Shown here: in pieces, positions 34,936-43,850 of the stretch
Layout of the letters: each line of letters begins with the position of its first letter
Numbering within the stretch: the stretch's first letter is position 1
Assembly (NCBI RefSeq): GCF_024198255.1
Contig: NZ_JAJVKW010000015.1
Coordinates: 62,001-126,000, forward strand
Source of the DNA: Myxococcus guangdongensis
GTDB lineage: Bacteria; Myxococcota; Myxococcia; Myxococcales; Myxococcaceae
Length of the DNA stretch: 64,000 bases
Direction of reading: 5' to 3'
Program-made: the position numbers and the translations under genes
Notes under the pieces: model-generated
What the model was told of the DNA's origin: nothing
The model's database searches: none
What the model saw: only the letters and a program-made list of their open reading frames with translations

Positions 34936-35257
34936 GTCGTTACGGCTCCTTGGGTTTGGGGGGCCGGGGGAGGCCCCTGGGAAGATGTCTTCTGCGTACT
35001 GCTACAGCAGTCTTCGTGCCAGCTCATCCACTGCAATGATTCCGGGGACTTGGCTTCAATCCCCTGCTGGTCACTGCCGCCGGGGCGGTGAATAACGAAA
35101 TGTCGGTGGCACTCGCCACTGCAATTTCGGTGGATGAACAGCCGGACCGGTGGAGTGCCCTCCGTCGAGGCTGGAGAGCCGGCGGAAAATACGAGAACTC
35201 TCGCGAGGTTGCACGCGGTACGGGCGGGCGGACGCCCGATTGATGGGCCGCCAACTG
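34936..35257. other. Intergenic region upstream of ahpC, promoter-bearing
   Basis: About 320 bp without a convincing gene. It contains a palindromic element ACTGCT-AC-AGCAGT (34998-35011), set inside outer arms GAAGA/TCTTC, and a direct repeat CCACTGCAAT at 35028-35037 and 35116-35125. These could be operator sites for ahpC regulation, but no known consensus is matched. Confidence 0.35.
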
Positions 35258-35294
35258 AAAGGCCCGGGCCCCGACATGTGGGTGCCCGGGCCTT
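35258..35294 (-). terminator. Rho-independent terminator of the HAE-RND operon
   Basis: An 11-bp stem (AAGGCCCGGGC with GCCCGGGCCTT, 35284-35294 and 35259-35269) followed by TTT on the minus strand lies 7 nt after the RND permease stop. It ends the efflux operon. Confidence 0.85.
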
Positions 35295-35300
35295 CGCGCC

Positions 35301-38300
35301 TCAGTGCGAGGGCGTGGCGACGGCGCGTGCGTCGGGGGCAGGCTGCCGAGCCTCGCCGCGCAGCTTCTGCATCAACACGTAGAGGCCGGGGATGAACACG
35401 AAGTTCACGACGGTGGAGACGAGCATGCCTCCGAACACCGCCGTCCCCAGGGAGTTGCGTGAGCCGGCGCCCGCGCCCGACGCGGTCATCATGGGCACCA
35501 CGCCGAGCAGGAAGGCGGTGGACGTCATGAGGATGGGGCGCAGGCGCACCTCGGCGGCCTCCACCACGGCGTCGATGATGCTCCGGCCCTGCGCGCGCAG
35601 CTGCTCGGCGAACTCGACGATGAGGATGGCGTTCTTGCTGGCGAGCCCCACGAGCATCACCAGGCCCAGCTGGCAGAACACGTCGTTGGCCTGTCCGCGC
35701 AACAGCTGCAGGCCGAGCGCGCCGAGGATGGCGAGCGGCACCGAGAGGATGATGACGAAGGGCAGACTGAAGCTCTCGTACTGGGCCGCGAGGACGAGGA
35801 AGACGAAGAGCAGGCCCAGGCCGAAGATGAGCAGGGATTGGCCGCCGCTCTGCTTCTGCTCCAGGCTGATGCCTGTCCATTCGGCGCTCATGCCCTGGGG
35901 CAGGTGCCGGGCGGCGAGCTCCTCCATGGCCTCCATGGCCTGTCCGGAGGACACGCCCGGGGCGGCCTGCCCGCTGAGCTCCACGGCGCGGAACAGGTTG
36001 TGGTGGCGGATGAGCTGCGCGGAGACGGCGGGCTGGACCTTCACCAGGGACTCGAGCGGAATCATGTCGCCGGTGTCGCTGCGCACGTAGAAGGCGGCGA
36101 TGTCCGCGGGGCTGTCGCGGAACTGCTGCTCGGCCTGCACGTAGACGCGGTACGCGCGGTTCGCGTAGTTGAAGTCGTTGATGTACTGGCTGCCCATGTA
36201 GACCTGGAGCGTGCTGAAGATCTGGTCGATGGGCACGCCCACGGCCTTGGCGAGCTGGCGGTCCACCTCCACGTCGAGCAGCGGCGTGTCCGCGTTGAAG
36301 CCGGTGAAGACGCCGCGCAGCCGGCCGTCCTCGTTGCCCTGGGCCATGAGCTGCTGCGCGGCGGAGGCGAGCTGGTCCAGGGAGCTGGTGCCCGCCGCGT
36401 CCTCGACGACGAACTGGAAGCCGCCCACGGCGCCGACGCCTCGGATGGCGGGCGGTTGGAAGGGCACCACGCGCGCGCCGCCGATGCGGCTCAAGGGGGC
36501 GCGCAGCCGCTCGACGAGCGCGGCCACGCTCTGGTCCTTGCCGGGCCGCTCGTCCCAGGGCTTCAGGGGGACGAAGATGTTGGCCATGTTGGAGCCGGTG
36601 CCCTGAGGGGACATGCCGCCGTTGGCGAAGATGGCGCGCACCTCCGGCTGGGCGAGCAGCACCTCCTCCACCTGCGCCATGACCTTCTGTGTCTGGGAGA
36701 GGGATGTGCCCTCCGGGCCCTGCACGGTGACCAGCAGGTAGCCCTGGTCCTCGTCGGGGATGAAGCCCGTGGGGGTGATGACGACCAGCGCGGCCGTGGC
36801 GCCGACGCACAGGAGGAAGGCGCCGAGGATGAGGGCCGGGTGGGTGAGGAGCCGGCGCAGCCAGCGGCCGTACAGGTGGCGCGTCTGGTCGAGCACGCGG
36901 TCCACGTGACGGATGAAGACCCACTTGTCGCCGGTGTGGTTCGACAGCATGCGCGCGGCGAGCGCGGGCGTGAGGGTGAGGGCGCAGAAGGTGGAGAGGG
37001 CCACGGACGCGGCGATGGTGAGCGCGAACTGGCGGTAGATGGCGCCGGTGGTGCCGGGGAAGAGGGCCACGGGGAGGAACACCGCCACCAGCACGATGGA
37101 GATGGCGATGACGGCGCCGGACACTTCCTTCATGCCCTCGCGCGCGGCCTGCGCGGCGGCCAGCTTCCGCTCCAGCATCAGCCGCTCGATATTCTCGATG
37201 ACGACGATGGCGTCGTCGACGACGAGGCCCGTGGCCAGGGTGAGGCCGAACAGGGTGAGCGTGTTGATGGAGAAGTCGAGCAGCTTCACGAAGGCGAAGG
37301 TGCCCACGAGGGACACGGGCAGGGTGAGCGCGGTGATGAGCACGCTTCTCCAACCGTGGAGGAACAGGAAGATGACCAGGATGACCAGGACGATGGCCTC
37401 CACCAGCGTGCGGACCACCTCGCGCAGGGTGGCGCGCACCGCGAGCGTGGTGTCGGTGCCCGTCTGGTATTCCATTCCCGGGGGGAACTGGGCGGACAGG
37501 CGCTGCAGCTCGGCGAGGACGGCGTCGCGCACCTCGAGCGCGTTGGCGGTGGGGAGCTGGAAGGTGGCGATGCCCACGGCCTGCTTGCCGCTGAAGCGCA
37601 GCAGGGTGCTGTAGTTCTCCGCGCCCAGCTCCACGCGGGCCACGTCCTTCATGCGCACGGCCTTGCCGCTCGCGTCGCGCATGAGGACGATGTCGCCGAA
37701 CTCCTCGGGTTCGATGAGTCGGCCGCGTGCGCGCACCGCGAGCTGGTAGGGCTGGTCCTCCTCGGAGGGAGGTTGGCCCACCTGGCCCGCGGCCACCTGG
37801 AGGTTCTGCTCCTGGAGGGCGCGTGTCACGTCCAGGGGCGTGAGCTTGCGGCGGGCCAGCTCGGTGGGGTCCAGCCACACGCGCATGGAGAACTTTCGCT
37901 CGCCGAAGATGCGCACGTCGCCCACGCCGCGCACGCGCTTGATGGCGTCCTTGAGATTCACGTCCGCGTAGTTGGAGAGGAACTTCGCGTCGTAGCGGTC
38001 ATCGGGGCTGTAGAGCGCGACGGAGAGGAGAATCTGGCTGGAGGCCTTGTTGACGACGATGCCCGTCTGGTTCACCTGGGCGGGAAGTCGCGCGGCGGCG
38101 CGGCTGACGCGGTTCTGCACGTCGACGGCGGCGACCTCGATGTCGCGCGTGGCCTCGAAGGTGATGGTGACGTTGCTGGTGCCGTCGTTGCCGCTGGTGG
38201 AGGAGATGTAGCGCATGCCCTCCACGCCGTTGAGCTCCTGCTCCAGGGGGATGGTGACGGCGCTCTCCACGACTTCCGCGCTGGCGCCCACGTAGGTGGC

Positions 38301-38441
38301 GGACACCGTGACCTGGGGCGGCGCCAGGTCCGGGTACTGCGCGATGGGCAGGGTGGGGATGGCGATGAGACCCACCAACGTCAGCAGGATGGAGCAGACG
38401 ATGGCGAAGACGGGCCGACGGATGAAGAAGTCGATGAACAT
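35301..38441 (-). CDS. HAE1-type RND multidrug efflux permease (AcrB/MexB-like)
   Basis: This 1046-aa protein is full length. The N-terminus (MFIDFFIRRPVFAIVCSILLTLVGLIAIPTLPIAQYPDLAPPQVTVSATYVGASAEVVESAVTIPLEQELNGVEGMRY) and the paired TM-helix motif TLATGLVVDDAIVVIENIERL are typical of AcrB. The DD pair in TM4 supports proton coupling. It follows the adaptor gene by 1 nt and ends with a terminator. Its outer-membrane partner gene in this operon is broken. The other RND pump in the window (59607-62714) is of the metal type and unrelated in operon. Confidence 0.95.
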   Translation of the reverse strand: MFIDFFIRRPVFAIVCSILLTLVGLIAIPTLPIAQYPDLAPPQVTVSATYVGASAEVVESAVTIPLEQELNGVEGMRYISSTSGNDGTSNVTITFEATRDIEVAAVDVQNRVSRAAARLPAQVNQTGIVVNKASSQILLSVALYSPDDRYDAKFLSNYADVNLKDAIKRVRGVGDVRIFGERKFSMRVWLDPTELARRKLTPLDVTRALQEQNLQVAAGQVGQPPSEEDQPYQLAVRARGRLIEPEEFGDIVLMRDASGKAVRMKDVARVELGAENYSTLLRFSGKQAVGIATFQLPTANALEVRDAVLAELQRLSAQFPPGMEYQTGTDTTLAVRATLREVVRTLVEAIVLVILVIFLFLHGWRSVLITALTLPVSLVGTFAFVKLLDFSINTLTLFGLTLATGLVVDDAIVVIENIERLMLERKLAAAQAAREGMKEVSGAVIAISIVLVAVFLPVALFPGTTGAIYRQFALTIAASVALSTFCALTLTPALAARMLSNHTGDKWVFIRHVDRVLDQTRHLYGRWLRRLLTHPALILGAFLLCVGATAALVVITPTGFIPDEDQGYLLVTVQGPEGTSLSQTQKVMAQVEEVLLAQPEVRAIFANGGMSPQGTGSNMANIFVPLKPWDERPGKDQSVAALVERLRAPLSRIGGARVVPFQPPAIRGVGAVGGFQFVVEDAAGTSSLDQLASAAQQLMAQGNEDGRLRGVFTGFNADTPLLDVEVDRQLAKAVGVPIDQIFSTLQVYMGSQYINDFNYANRAYRVYVQAEQQFRDSPADIAAFYVRSDTGDMIPLESLVKVQPAVSAQLIRHHNLFRAVELSGQAAPGVSSGQAMEAMEELAARHLPQGMSAEWTGISLEQKQSGGQSLLIFGLGLLFVFLVLAAQYESFSLPFVIILSVPLAILGALGLQLLRGQANDVFCQLGLVMLVGLASKNAILIVEFAEQLRAQGRSIIDAVVEAAEVRLRPILMTSTAFLLGVVPMMTASGAGAGSRNSLGTAVFGGMLVSTVVNFVFIPGLYVLMQKLRGEARQPAPDARAVATPSH

Positions 38442-38442
38442 G

Positions 38443-39534
38443 TCAGCGCCCGTTCATCCGCGCGGCGGTGTGCAGAGGGGCCTTCACCTTCACGGGCGCG
38501 CCGTCGCGCAGGGCCTGCAGGAACGAGATGGCCACACGCTCGCCGGGCTCCAGGCCGTGCTCCACGACGTAGCTGCGCTCACCGAGCGCGCCGAGGGTGA
38601 TGGGCCGGCGCTCCACCACGGTGGCCCCGTCCTTCTCGCGCACGACGAGCGCGAAGGGCTGACCGCTCTGACGCACCACCGCGAGCGCGGGAATCTGGAG
38701 CGCGTCGCGCACGGAGTAGACGAGGCGCGCGCGCACCAGCTCACTGGGGCGCAGGCCGAGGGTGTTCTGGAACGCGGCCTTCACCTCGACCAGTTGGGTG
38801 CGAGGGTCGGCCTGGGGCGCGACGAAGAAGAGGGGGCTGGTGAGCAGCACGGCGCCCTTCGTGTCGAGCACCTCCATCACCGTGTCGGGCTTCAGCGAGC
38901 GGGCGCGCGGGGAGGGGACGGACACGCTCACCTCGAGGATTTCGGCCTGGGCGACGCGGGTGAGCGGGGTGGACGCGGTGACGAAGTCGCCTTCCCGGAC
39001 GAGCACGTCGTCGACGGTGCCGGAGAAGGGGGCGCGGATGGCGTGGAACTGGAGCTGGACCTGGCGCTGGGTGACTTGGGCCGAGGCGGCTTGCGCGGTG
39101 GCCTCGGCGGATTCGACGCGAGCCTGGGTGCTCTCCAGCTCCTGGGCGCTGGCGAGCCCTTCCTGTCGCAGCGCCTCGACGCGGGTCAGCGTGCGGCGGG
39201 CGAGCTCCAGGTCCACCTGTGCGGAGCTGAGCTGCGCCTGTGCGCCGTCGAGCGCGGCGGTCTCCACGCGTGAGTCGACCTCGAGGAGCGGTGCGCCGGA
39301 TTCCACGTGCTGGCCGGGGCGGACGTGGATGCGGCGCACGTAGCCGTCGACGCGAGGGAGCACGGTGACGCTCTGCCTCGACAGCAGGCTACCCAGGTAC
39401 TCTCCCGTGTCGCGCACCTCACGAGGAGACACGGCGACCACGTCGATTTCCCGAGGCTCGGGCGCGGCGGGGGCCGCCTTCTTCCCCGAGCACCCGAGCA
39501 CCAACAACAACGCCACACTCCACAGCCGCATCAT
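38443..39534 (-). CDS. RND efflux periplasmic adaptor (membrane fusion protein)
   Basis: This is a 363-aa lipoprotein (MMRLWSVALLLVLGCSGKK). The HlyD-like order is a lipoyl-like hairpin (VLPRVDGYVRRIHVRPGQHVESGAPLLEVDSR), a long alpha-helical hairpin, GTVDDVLVREGDFV and a beta-barrel domain. It links the AcrB-like pump to a TolC partner across the periplasm. It lies in an operon with a broken tolC upstream (28-nt gap) and the permease 1 nt downstream. Confidence 0.92.
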   Translation of the reverse strand: MMRLWSVALLLVLGCSGKKAAPAAPEPREIDVVAVSPREVRDTGEYLGSLLSRQSVTVLPRVDGYVRRIHVRPGQHVESGAPLLEVDSRVETAALDGAQAQLSSAQVDLELARRTLTRVEALRQEGLASAQELESTQARVESAEATAQAASAQVTQRQVQLQFHAIRAPFSGTVDDVLVREGDFVTASTPLTRVAQAEILEVSVSVPSPRARSLKPDTVMEVLDTKGAVLLTSPLFFVAPQADPRTQLVEVKAAFQNTLGLRPSELVRARLVYSVRDALQIPALAVVRQSGQPFALVVREKDGATVVERRPITLGALGERSYVVEHGLEPGERVAISFLQALRDGAPVKVKAPLHTAARMNGR

Positions 39535-39809
39535 CCGTGTCTCCAGGGGCGCACCAAGGGATTCATCCGTGGCATCGGGCCTCCGTCAGGAAGGCGTCCA
39601 GGTGGGCCTGGACGCGCTGGAACTCGCGCAGCACCAGGTTCAGCTCGGCCTCGCGCAGGGCCGCGCCGCTCTGCACCAACTCGAGGCTGCTGCCTCGGCC
39701 CACCTCGAAGGCGCGACGGGTGAGCTGGTCGGTGCGCTCGGCGAGAGCGCGTGACTCCGCCGCCGTCTTCACCAGGGCCTCGGCCACCTCCGCGCTCCGG
39801 CGCGCCCGT

Positions 39810-39837
39810 GCCACCGCTCCGACACACGCAGCGCCGC
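39810..39837. repeat. Left copy of 28-bp perfect inverted repeat at the tolC break
   Basis: The minus strand at 39810-39837 is identical to the plus strand at 40614-40641 over 28 bp and partly matches beyond. It coincides with the point where the tolC reading frame is lost. Both copies encode AAALRVSERW in frame on opposite strands. Confidence 0.9.
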
Positions 39838-40613
39838 TGCCGCCACGAGGTCCGCGCGTTCGTCCAGGTTCTCCAGCGCGGCGCAGTCCCGCCGGGTGTC
39901 ATCCACCAGCCCGCGCAGGTCGAAGGACGGGTCGACGCCGAGGGGCTCGCCGAAGCCGAGCGCGAGTCCCAGCGCCTCACGAGTCCGTCGCAGTTGCTCG
40001 TCCCCAGCGACGAGGGCGCCGCGTGCCACCGCCACGTCCTGCTGGACGCGCACCACGTCCAACGGGTTGCCCGCGCCCAGCTCGAAGGCGCGCTGTGTGA
40101 GGGCGGCGCGCTCCAATGCGCGCAGCAGACCGACACGGTTCATCTCAGCGGCGCGTTCGGCGGCCACCGTGGCGACCAGCGCCTGCGCGAGCCCGAGGAC
40201 GAGGCGGCGGCGGGTGTCCTGAAGAGAGGCCACCGCGCTGGCCTCGGCTTCTCGCGCGGAGGACAGACCTCGCCACGCGCTCACGTCGACGAGTGATTGG
40301 GTGAGTGTGGTCGTGAGGGTGACCGCGGGCCGGGTGGCGGTGCGGCCCTCCCCCGCGGTTCCCGGAAGAACGCCCGGGGCCAGGGTGGGATTGAGGAGGT
40401 CCTGCGCCACCGCCACCTGTGTCCGTGCATGGGGCAGCAGCACGGAGAGGGCCTGCCGCCAACGGCCGCTCGCGCGCTCCACGCCTGCTTGGGCGCCTCG
40501 CAAATCCGTGGACCGTTCACGGACCAGGGCCCGTGCTTCATCCCAGCTCTTCACGCGCCGAGGCGCGGGCGGGACGGGGGCGAGCATCGCGTCCTCGACC
40601 TCGAGTGGAGGCC

Positions 40614-40641
40614 GCGGCGCTGCGTGTGTCGGAGCGGTGGC
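40614..40641. repeat. Right copy of 28-bp perfect inverted repeat
   Basis: This copy lies in the signal-peptide coding region of the tolC gene (minus-strand LATAPTHAA). It is inverted relative to the copy at 39810-39837, about 776 bp away. Confidence 0.9.
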
Positions 40642-40688
40642 GAGGGCGAGCAGAAGCGCCAGTCGACGAGCGCAACGTGAGGGGGGCC

Positions 40689-40808
40689 TCACGAGGGTGT
40701 GCCATCCACGGCCCGCTCGCCTTGGTCGAGGGTATCGCCGTCATCCCCGGTGGCGCATGACGCCAGGCCGACAGCGGGGAGGAAGACAGCGAGCCGCTTG
40801 CACGACAT
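40689..40808 (-). CDS. Small lipoprotein (39 aa) coupled to tolC
   Basis: The short frame MSCKRLAVFLPAVGLASC followed by an acidic tail (ATGDDGDTLDQGERAVDGTPS) has a textbook lipobox (LASC). GGAGG lies 8 nt before ATG 40808. The TGA stop overlaps the GTG start of the tolC gene (GTGA), so the two look translationally coupled. No family is recognised. A short leader or remnant of a longer protein is also possible, but the ribosome-binding site, lipobox and coupling argue for a real gene heading the efflux operon. Confidence 0.6.
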   Translation of the reverse strand: MSCKRLAVFLPAVGLASCATGDDGDTLDQGERAVDGTPS

Positions 40809-40944
40809 GAAACGCGCCTCCATCGAACAGGTGGTGGAGGCACAGTGCCCGCGTGAGCCGCACGCGGGCGGAGAGTTCTGTCAGTGGTGCCCGCGAAGCG
40901 GCGAACGGGGCCCGCTGGTCGGCGAACGGGACGCGGGTTGCCGC

Positions 40945-42069
40945 TCAGTCGCCGCCGAGCGACCGCCGGAAGAACGCCACGGCCTCCGCGAGCGTCCGCG
41001 CATGAGAGGCACCTCGCGTCCCAGGCGTGGCATCCCGGCACAGGGGCCCCGCGACCTTGTTCCCGAGCTCCGTGCACTGGGGCAGGAAGGTGAAGTGCGC
41101 CGCGTCCTCCAGCACCACCGTGGTTGCCGAGGGCAGCAGCTTCGCCAGATGCACGCCGTTCTGCTCGTGTGGCATCAGCTCATCCCCCTTGGCCAGCACC
41201 AGCGTCACCGGCACGTCGATGTCCGCGACGTCCCGGGCCTCGTAGGTCCCCGCCATGCCAGGGGCCATGGAGAAGACCGCGCGTACTCGCGTGTCCTCGT
41301 ACGACGCTCGCGCCACCTCGAGGTCGATGCGGCGGTAGTCCACGTCGCGCAGCTCCTCACAGCCCGCATGCCCACGAGTCTCCGGCGCCGTGCACATGCG
41401 CGCGATGGGCGCGAGGTTGAGTCGCGCGCCCGCCAGCGCGAGCGCCGTGTAGCCCCCCATGGAGTGCCCGGCCGCGCCGATGCGCTCGGCATCCACCCGA
41501 GGGCCCCAGACCGTGTCCTTCAAGACGCCATCCAACAGGGCCGTGAAGTCCTGGGGCCGCTCCCAGGCGCGCACATAACCGTCCGGGCTCGTGTCCCCGT
41601 AGGTGTTCCCCGGATGGTTCACCGACATGACGATGAACCCATGCGCGGCCAGGTGCGCGCCGAACCACGACATGTTGAAGGCCGAGCCCCCGTTGCCATG
41701 GGACAGGACCACCAGGGGCCACCGCTCGTGCGCCGTGGACACCGGCGCATCCTTCGCCGCGACGAAGGGCGCGAAGATGGGCGCCGTCGTGACCTCCTCC
41801 ATCGCCGAGCCCGGCGCCGCCGGATACCAGACCACCGTCTTCAACGCGCGCTCGCGCGCCGCGTCCTCGTAGCCCCGCGAGGTGAAGCCCACGGCGTAGT
41901 CCGCGTCGGCACCGTACGGTGCGGCGGTCGAGGACACCGTGCCGGGCGTGGGCCGGGACGCGGCACAGCCACCCGTCAGGAGCGCCAGCCCGAGGAGCCC
42001 CGCTCCGAACAGGCCGGAGCGAGCGTTGACGTTGTGCGGGCGAGGTGCACGGAGCGAACGAGGATGCAT
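40945..42069 (-). CDS. Alpha/beta hydrolase, lipoprotein
   Basis: This is a 374-aa protein with a lipobox at LALLTGGC (Cys35). The hydrolase core has an oxyanion region LVVLSHGNGGSAFNMSWFGAHLAAHGFIVMSVNHPGN, nucleophile elbow AAGHSMGGYTAL, acid in LVLAKGDELMP and His in LEDAAHFTF. This is similar to dienelactone hydrolase/PAF-AH-like and cutinase-like enzymes. Secretion to the envelope is predicted. The extra Cys pairs (CTAPETRGHAGC, CTELGNKVAGPLC) may form disulfides. The substrate is unknown. Confidence 0.87.
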   Translation of the reverse strand: MHPRSLRAPRPHNVNARSGLFGAGLLGLALLTGGCAASRPTPGTVSSTAAPYGADADYAVGFTSRGYEDAARERALKTVVWYPAAPGSAMEEVTTAPIFAPFVAAKDAPVSTAHERWPLVVLSHGNGGSAFNMSWFGAHLAAHGFIVMSVNHPGNTYGDTSPDGYVRAWERPQDFTALLDGVLKDTVWGPRVDAERIGAAGHSMGGYTALALAGARLNLAPIARMCTAPETRGHAGCEELRDVDYRRIDLEVARASYEDTRVRAVFSMAPGMAGTYEARDVADIDVPVTLVLAKGDELMPHEQNGVHLAKLLPSATTVVLEDAAHFTFLPQCTELGNKVAGPLCRDATPGTRGASHARTLAEAVAFFRRSLGGD

Positions 42070-42252
42070 GGAAACCCATCGATGACGTCCGGGCAGGACA
42101 CGCCCGGAGCAAGAAGCGGCTCACGACTCGGTGGGGCATGGCCCACCCCGCGAAGAGACGCATCCTGGGCGCATCGATTGCGACCGCGCCCCAAGCTCCC
42201 TCCCGATTTCACGCCGGGGGCCGGAGCGGTGGGACAAGGAGTCCCGATGCGC

Positions 42253-42891
42253 TCAGCCGCGAGCCGGCGCCGGCAGGGTCGGGGCCGTGCGCTTCCACGC
42301 CTCGACCTCCTGCACGCGGCCGAGCCACGCCCGGATGTTCGGAAAATCCCCGAGCGGCAGACGCGCGGGTCCCGCGAGGGCGAACCCCGCGGCCAGTGAG
42401 AAGTCCGCGAGCGTCAGGCGCTCCTGCGAGACCCACGTCTTGCCCGCGAGGTGTTCGTCCAGGATGCGTGCTTGCTTCGCGAAGAGCGCCTCACCTCGCG
42501 CGACCTCGGCGGGGTCCGGCGGTCCACGGCCCGTCATCGCCTTCACGAAGTTCTCCTGGACCAGGACGGTGCACGCTGGCGCCATGTGCGCCGAGCACCA
42601 GAAGAGCCAGCGCGTCACGTCGGCGCGGGCGCGTCCCTCCAGCGGGAGCAGCGTCTGTCCCGGCGTCAGCTCGGCCAGGTACTGCATGATGGCGCGCGAC
42701 TCCCACAGCAGGAAGCCATCGTCGTCGAGCACCGGAACGAGTCCGTTGGGGTTGCGGTCCAGGTGTGACGTCGCGCGCTGCTCACCCTTGGGCAGGTCCA
42801 CCATGACTCGCTCGAGGGGCACGTCGAGGTGCGTGGCGACGAGCAGGACACGGCGCGAGTTGCCGGACATGGGGTGGAAGTAGAGCTTCAT
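42253..42891 (-). CDS. Glutathione S-transferase family protein
   Basis: This is a 212-aa GST. The N-terminal thioredoxin fold (MKLYFHPMSGNSRRVLLVATHLDVP, then GLVPVLDDDGFLLWESRAIMQYLAE) has the ESRAI glutathione site. The C-terminal helical domain includes RLTLADFSLAAGFALAGP. The residue after the first strand is Ser/Asn, as in bacterial beta/theta-like forms. It is probably cytosolic; the substrate is unknown. It shares no operon with neighbours. Confidence 0.9.
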   Translation of the reverse strand: MKLYFHPMSGNSRRVLLVATHLDVPLERVMVDLPKGEQRATSHLDRNPNGLVPVLDDDGFLLWESRAIMQYLAELTPGQTLLPLEGRARADVTRWLFWCSAHMAPACTVLVQENFVKAMTGRGPPDPAEVARGEALFAKQARILDEHLAGKTWVSQERLTLADFSLAAGFALAGPARLPLGDFPNIRAWLGRVQEVEAWKRTAPTLPAPARG

Positions 42892-43161
42892 GACGGGGCC
42901 TCCAGGGCAGCAGGTGATGCGGGGGAGCTATCCCGTCGGGGTGACAGGTGTATGTCAGGAATCTTCGGGCCCGTGCGGTTCCGGCCCTCGCGGCCTCCGT
43001 GGGACGGGAGGGAACCTGACAATCGTGTCGCGAGTGACGGGGCCCCGGCGCCATGCCCGAAGGCGGGTTCTCCTCGACAACACGGTGTCTCGCGGTCTGG
43101 CCGTGGCCTTGCAATGTAGCGGCGTTGCAATCCCCACGCACTGGCGACTCGGGTGAACGAG

Positions 43162-43803
43162 ATGCGGACCCGCCCTCTTGTCTCTTCGTTGATGGTGTCC
43201 CTGTTCCTGCTGTGGGGCGCGCGAGCCCAGGCGCAGCCCGTCGAACCCAAGGGTGCGGGGTTCGCGTTGGGCTTCCGGACGGCGTATGGCGTTCCCGTGG
43301 GGCGCTCGGTGGCGGACGCGAGGGTGGCGGATGAGTTCGGTCAGACGCTGTCGCAGCAGGTGGAGGTCGCGTACTACTTCAACCCCCGCCTCTCCCTGGG
43401 CGCCTACTTCCAGCTCGGATTCGGCAGGTCGCCTGACGCATGCTTCGAGGCCCTGTGTGGCGCCACCGTCGTCCGTTACGGCCTCGAGCTGGACTATCGC
43501 TTCCGCCCCGGTGAGTTCGTGTCGCCTTGGGTGGGCGTGGGGATTGGCTATGAGTTCGCCACGTCGCAGCTGGTGAGCGACGACGGTGAGGACCTGGCGG
43601 GCTCCATGCAACGCAGGGGCTTCGACCTGGGGCACGCGAACGTCGGCCTGGACCTGCGCCTCAACCGCACCGTGGTGCTGGGGCCCTACCTCACCACGTC
43701 GCTGGGCCGCTATCGCAAGACAGACGCCCGGCACATCCCTGGCGACAGCCGGCGATTCCACGTCTGGCTTCAGCCCGGCGTGCGCATGCAATTGCACTTC
43801 TGA
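43162..43803 (+). CDS. Outer-membrane beta-barrel protein
   Basis: This is a 213-aa protein with a signal peptide (MRTRPLVSSLMVSLFLLWGARAQAQ). Alternating strands in the mature part include GFALGFRTAYGVPVG, VEVAYYFNPRLSLGAYFQLGFG, RYGLELDYRFRPGEFVSPWVGVGIGYEFA, NVGLDLRLNRTVVLGPYLTTSLGRY and a terminal FHVWLQPGVRMQLHF. A terminal Phe is typical of BAM-assembled barrels. Eight strands of OmpW/OmpA-like size seem likely. GTG 43153 is an alternative start. Confidence 0.8.
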   Translation: MRTRPLVSSLMVSLFLLWGARAQAQPVEPKGAGFALGFRTAYGVPVGRSVADARVADEFGQTLSQQVEVAYYFNPRLSLGAYFQLGFGRSPDACFEALCGATVVRYGLELDYRFRPGEFVSPWVGVGIGYEFATSQLVSDDGEDLAGSMQRRGFDLGHANVGLDLRLNRTVVLGPYLTTSLGRYRKTDARHIPGDSRRFHVWLQPGVRMQLHF

Positions 43804-43812
43804 TTCAGGGAC

Positions 43813-43836
43813 GGACACACACACGGGCGTGTGTCC
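43813..43836. repeat. Inverted repeat between convergent genes
   Basis: GGACACAC (43813-43820) and GTGTGTCC (43829-43836) form an 8-bp hairpin with an 8-nt loop. It lies between the stops at 43803 and 43851. No T-run follows, so it may be a weak terminator or simply a repeat. Confidence 0.4.
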
Positions 43837-43850
43837 ATGCCCGCGTGCCG

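Larger units (their letters stand above)
39563..40692 (-). pseudogene. TolC-like outer-membrane efflux gene broken by internal deletion and frame change
   Basis: From a GTG at 40692 a TolC/OprM-like frame runs (signal peptide, SWDEARALVRERSTDLRGAQAGVERASGRWRQALSVLLPHA, and repeated coiled coil) as far as ERADLVAAAALRVSERW. It then changes to HGRAGARRWPRPW and stops at 39769. A new frame from 39814 to 39563 restores a TolC C-terminal coil (ARARRSAEVAEALVKTAAESRALAERTDQLTRRAFEVGRGSSLELVQSGAALREAELNLVL). About 80-100 residues typical of the middle of the second repeat, including the barrel strand PLFxGG-like part, are missing. The break lies at a 28-bp sequence that recurs inverted in the signal-peptide region. 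The gene seems non-functional here; a sequencing or assembly fault cannot be excluded. Confidence 0.8.

Noticed and set aside
35071..38600. Long open frames on both strands (about 920-935 aa) over the AcrB-like gene
   Set aside because: They are compositional shadows of the RND permease, with skewed Arg/Pro/Gly or Gly/Asp/His content and no motif.
39837..40614. Invertible phase-variation switch between the two 28-bp repeats
   Set aside because: With the segment flipped, no TolC-like frame forms on the coding strand, and no recombinase lies nearby. A deletion event or artefact explains the data better.
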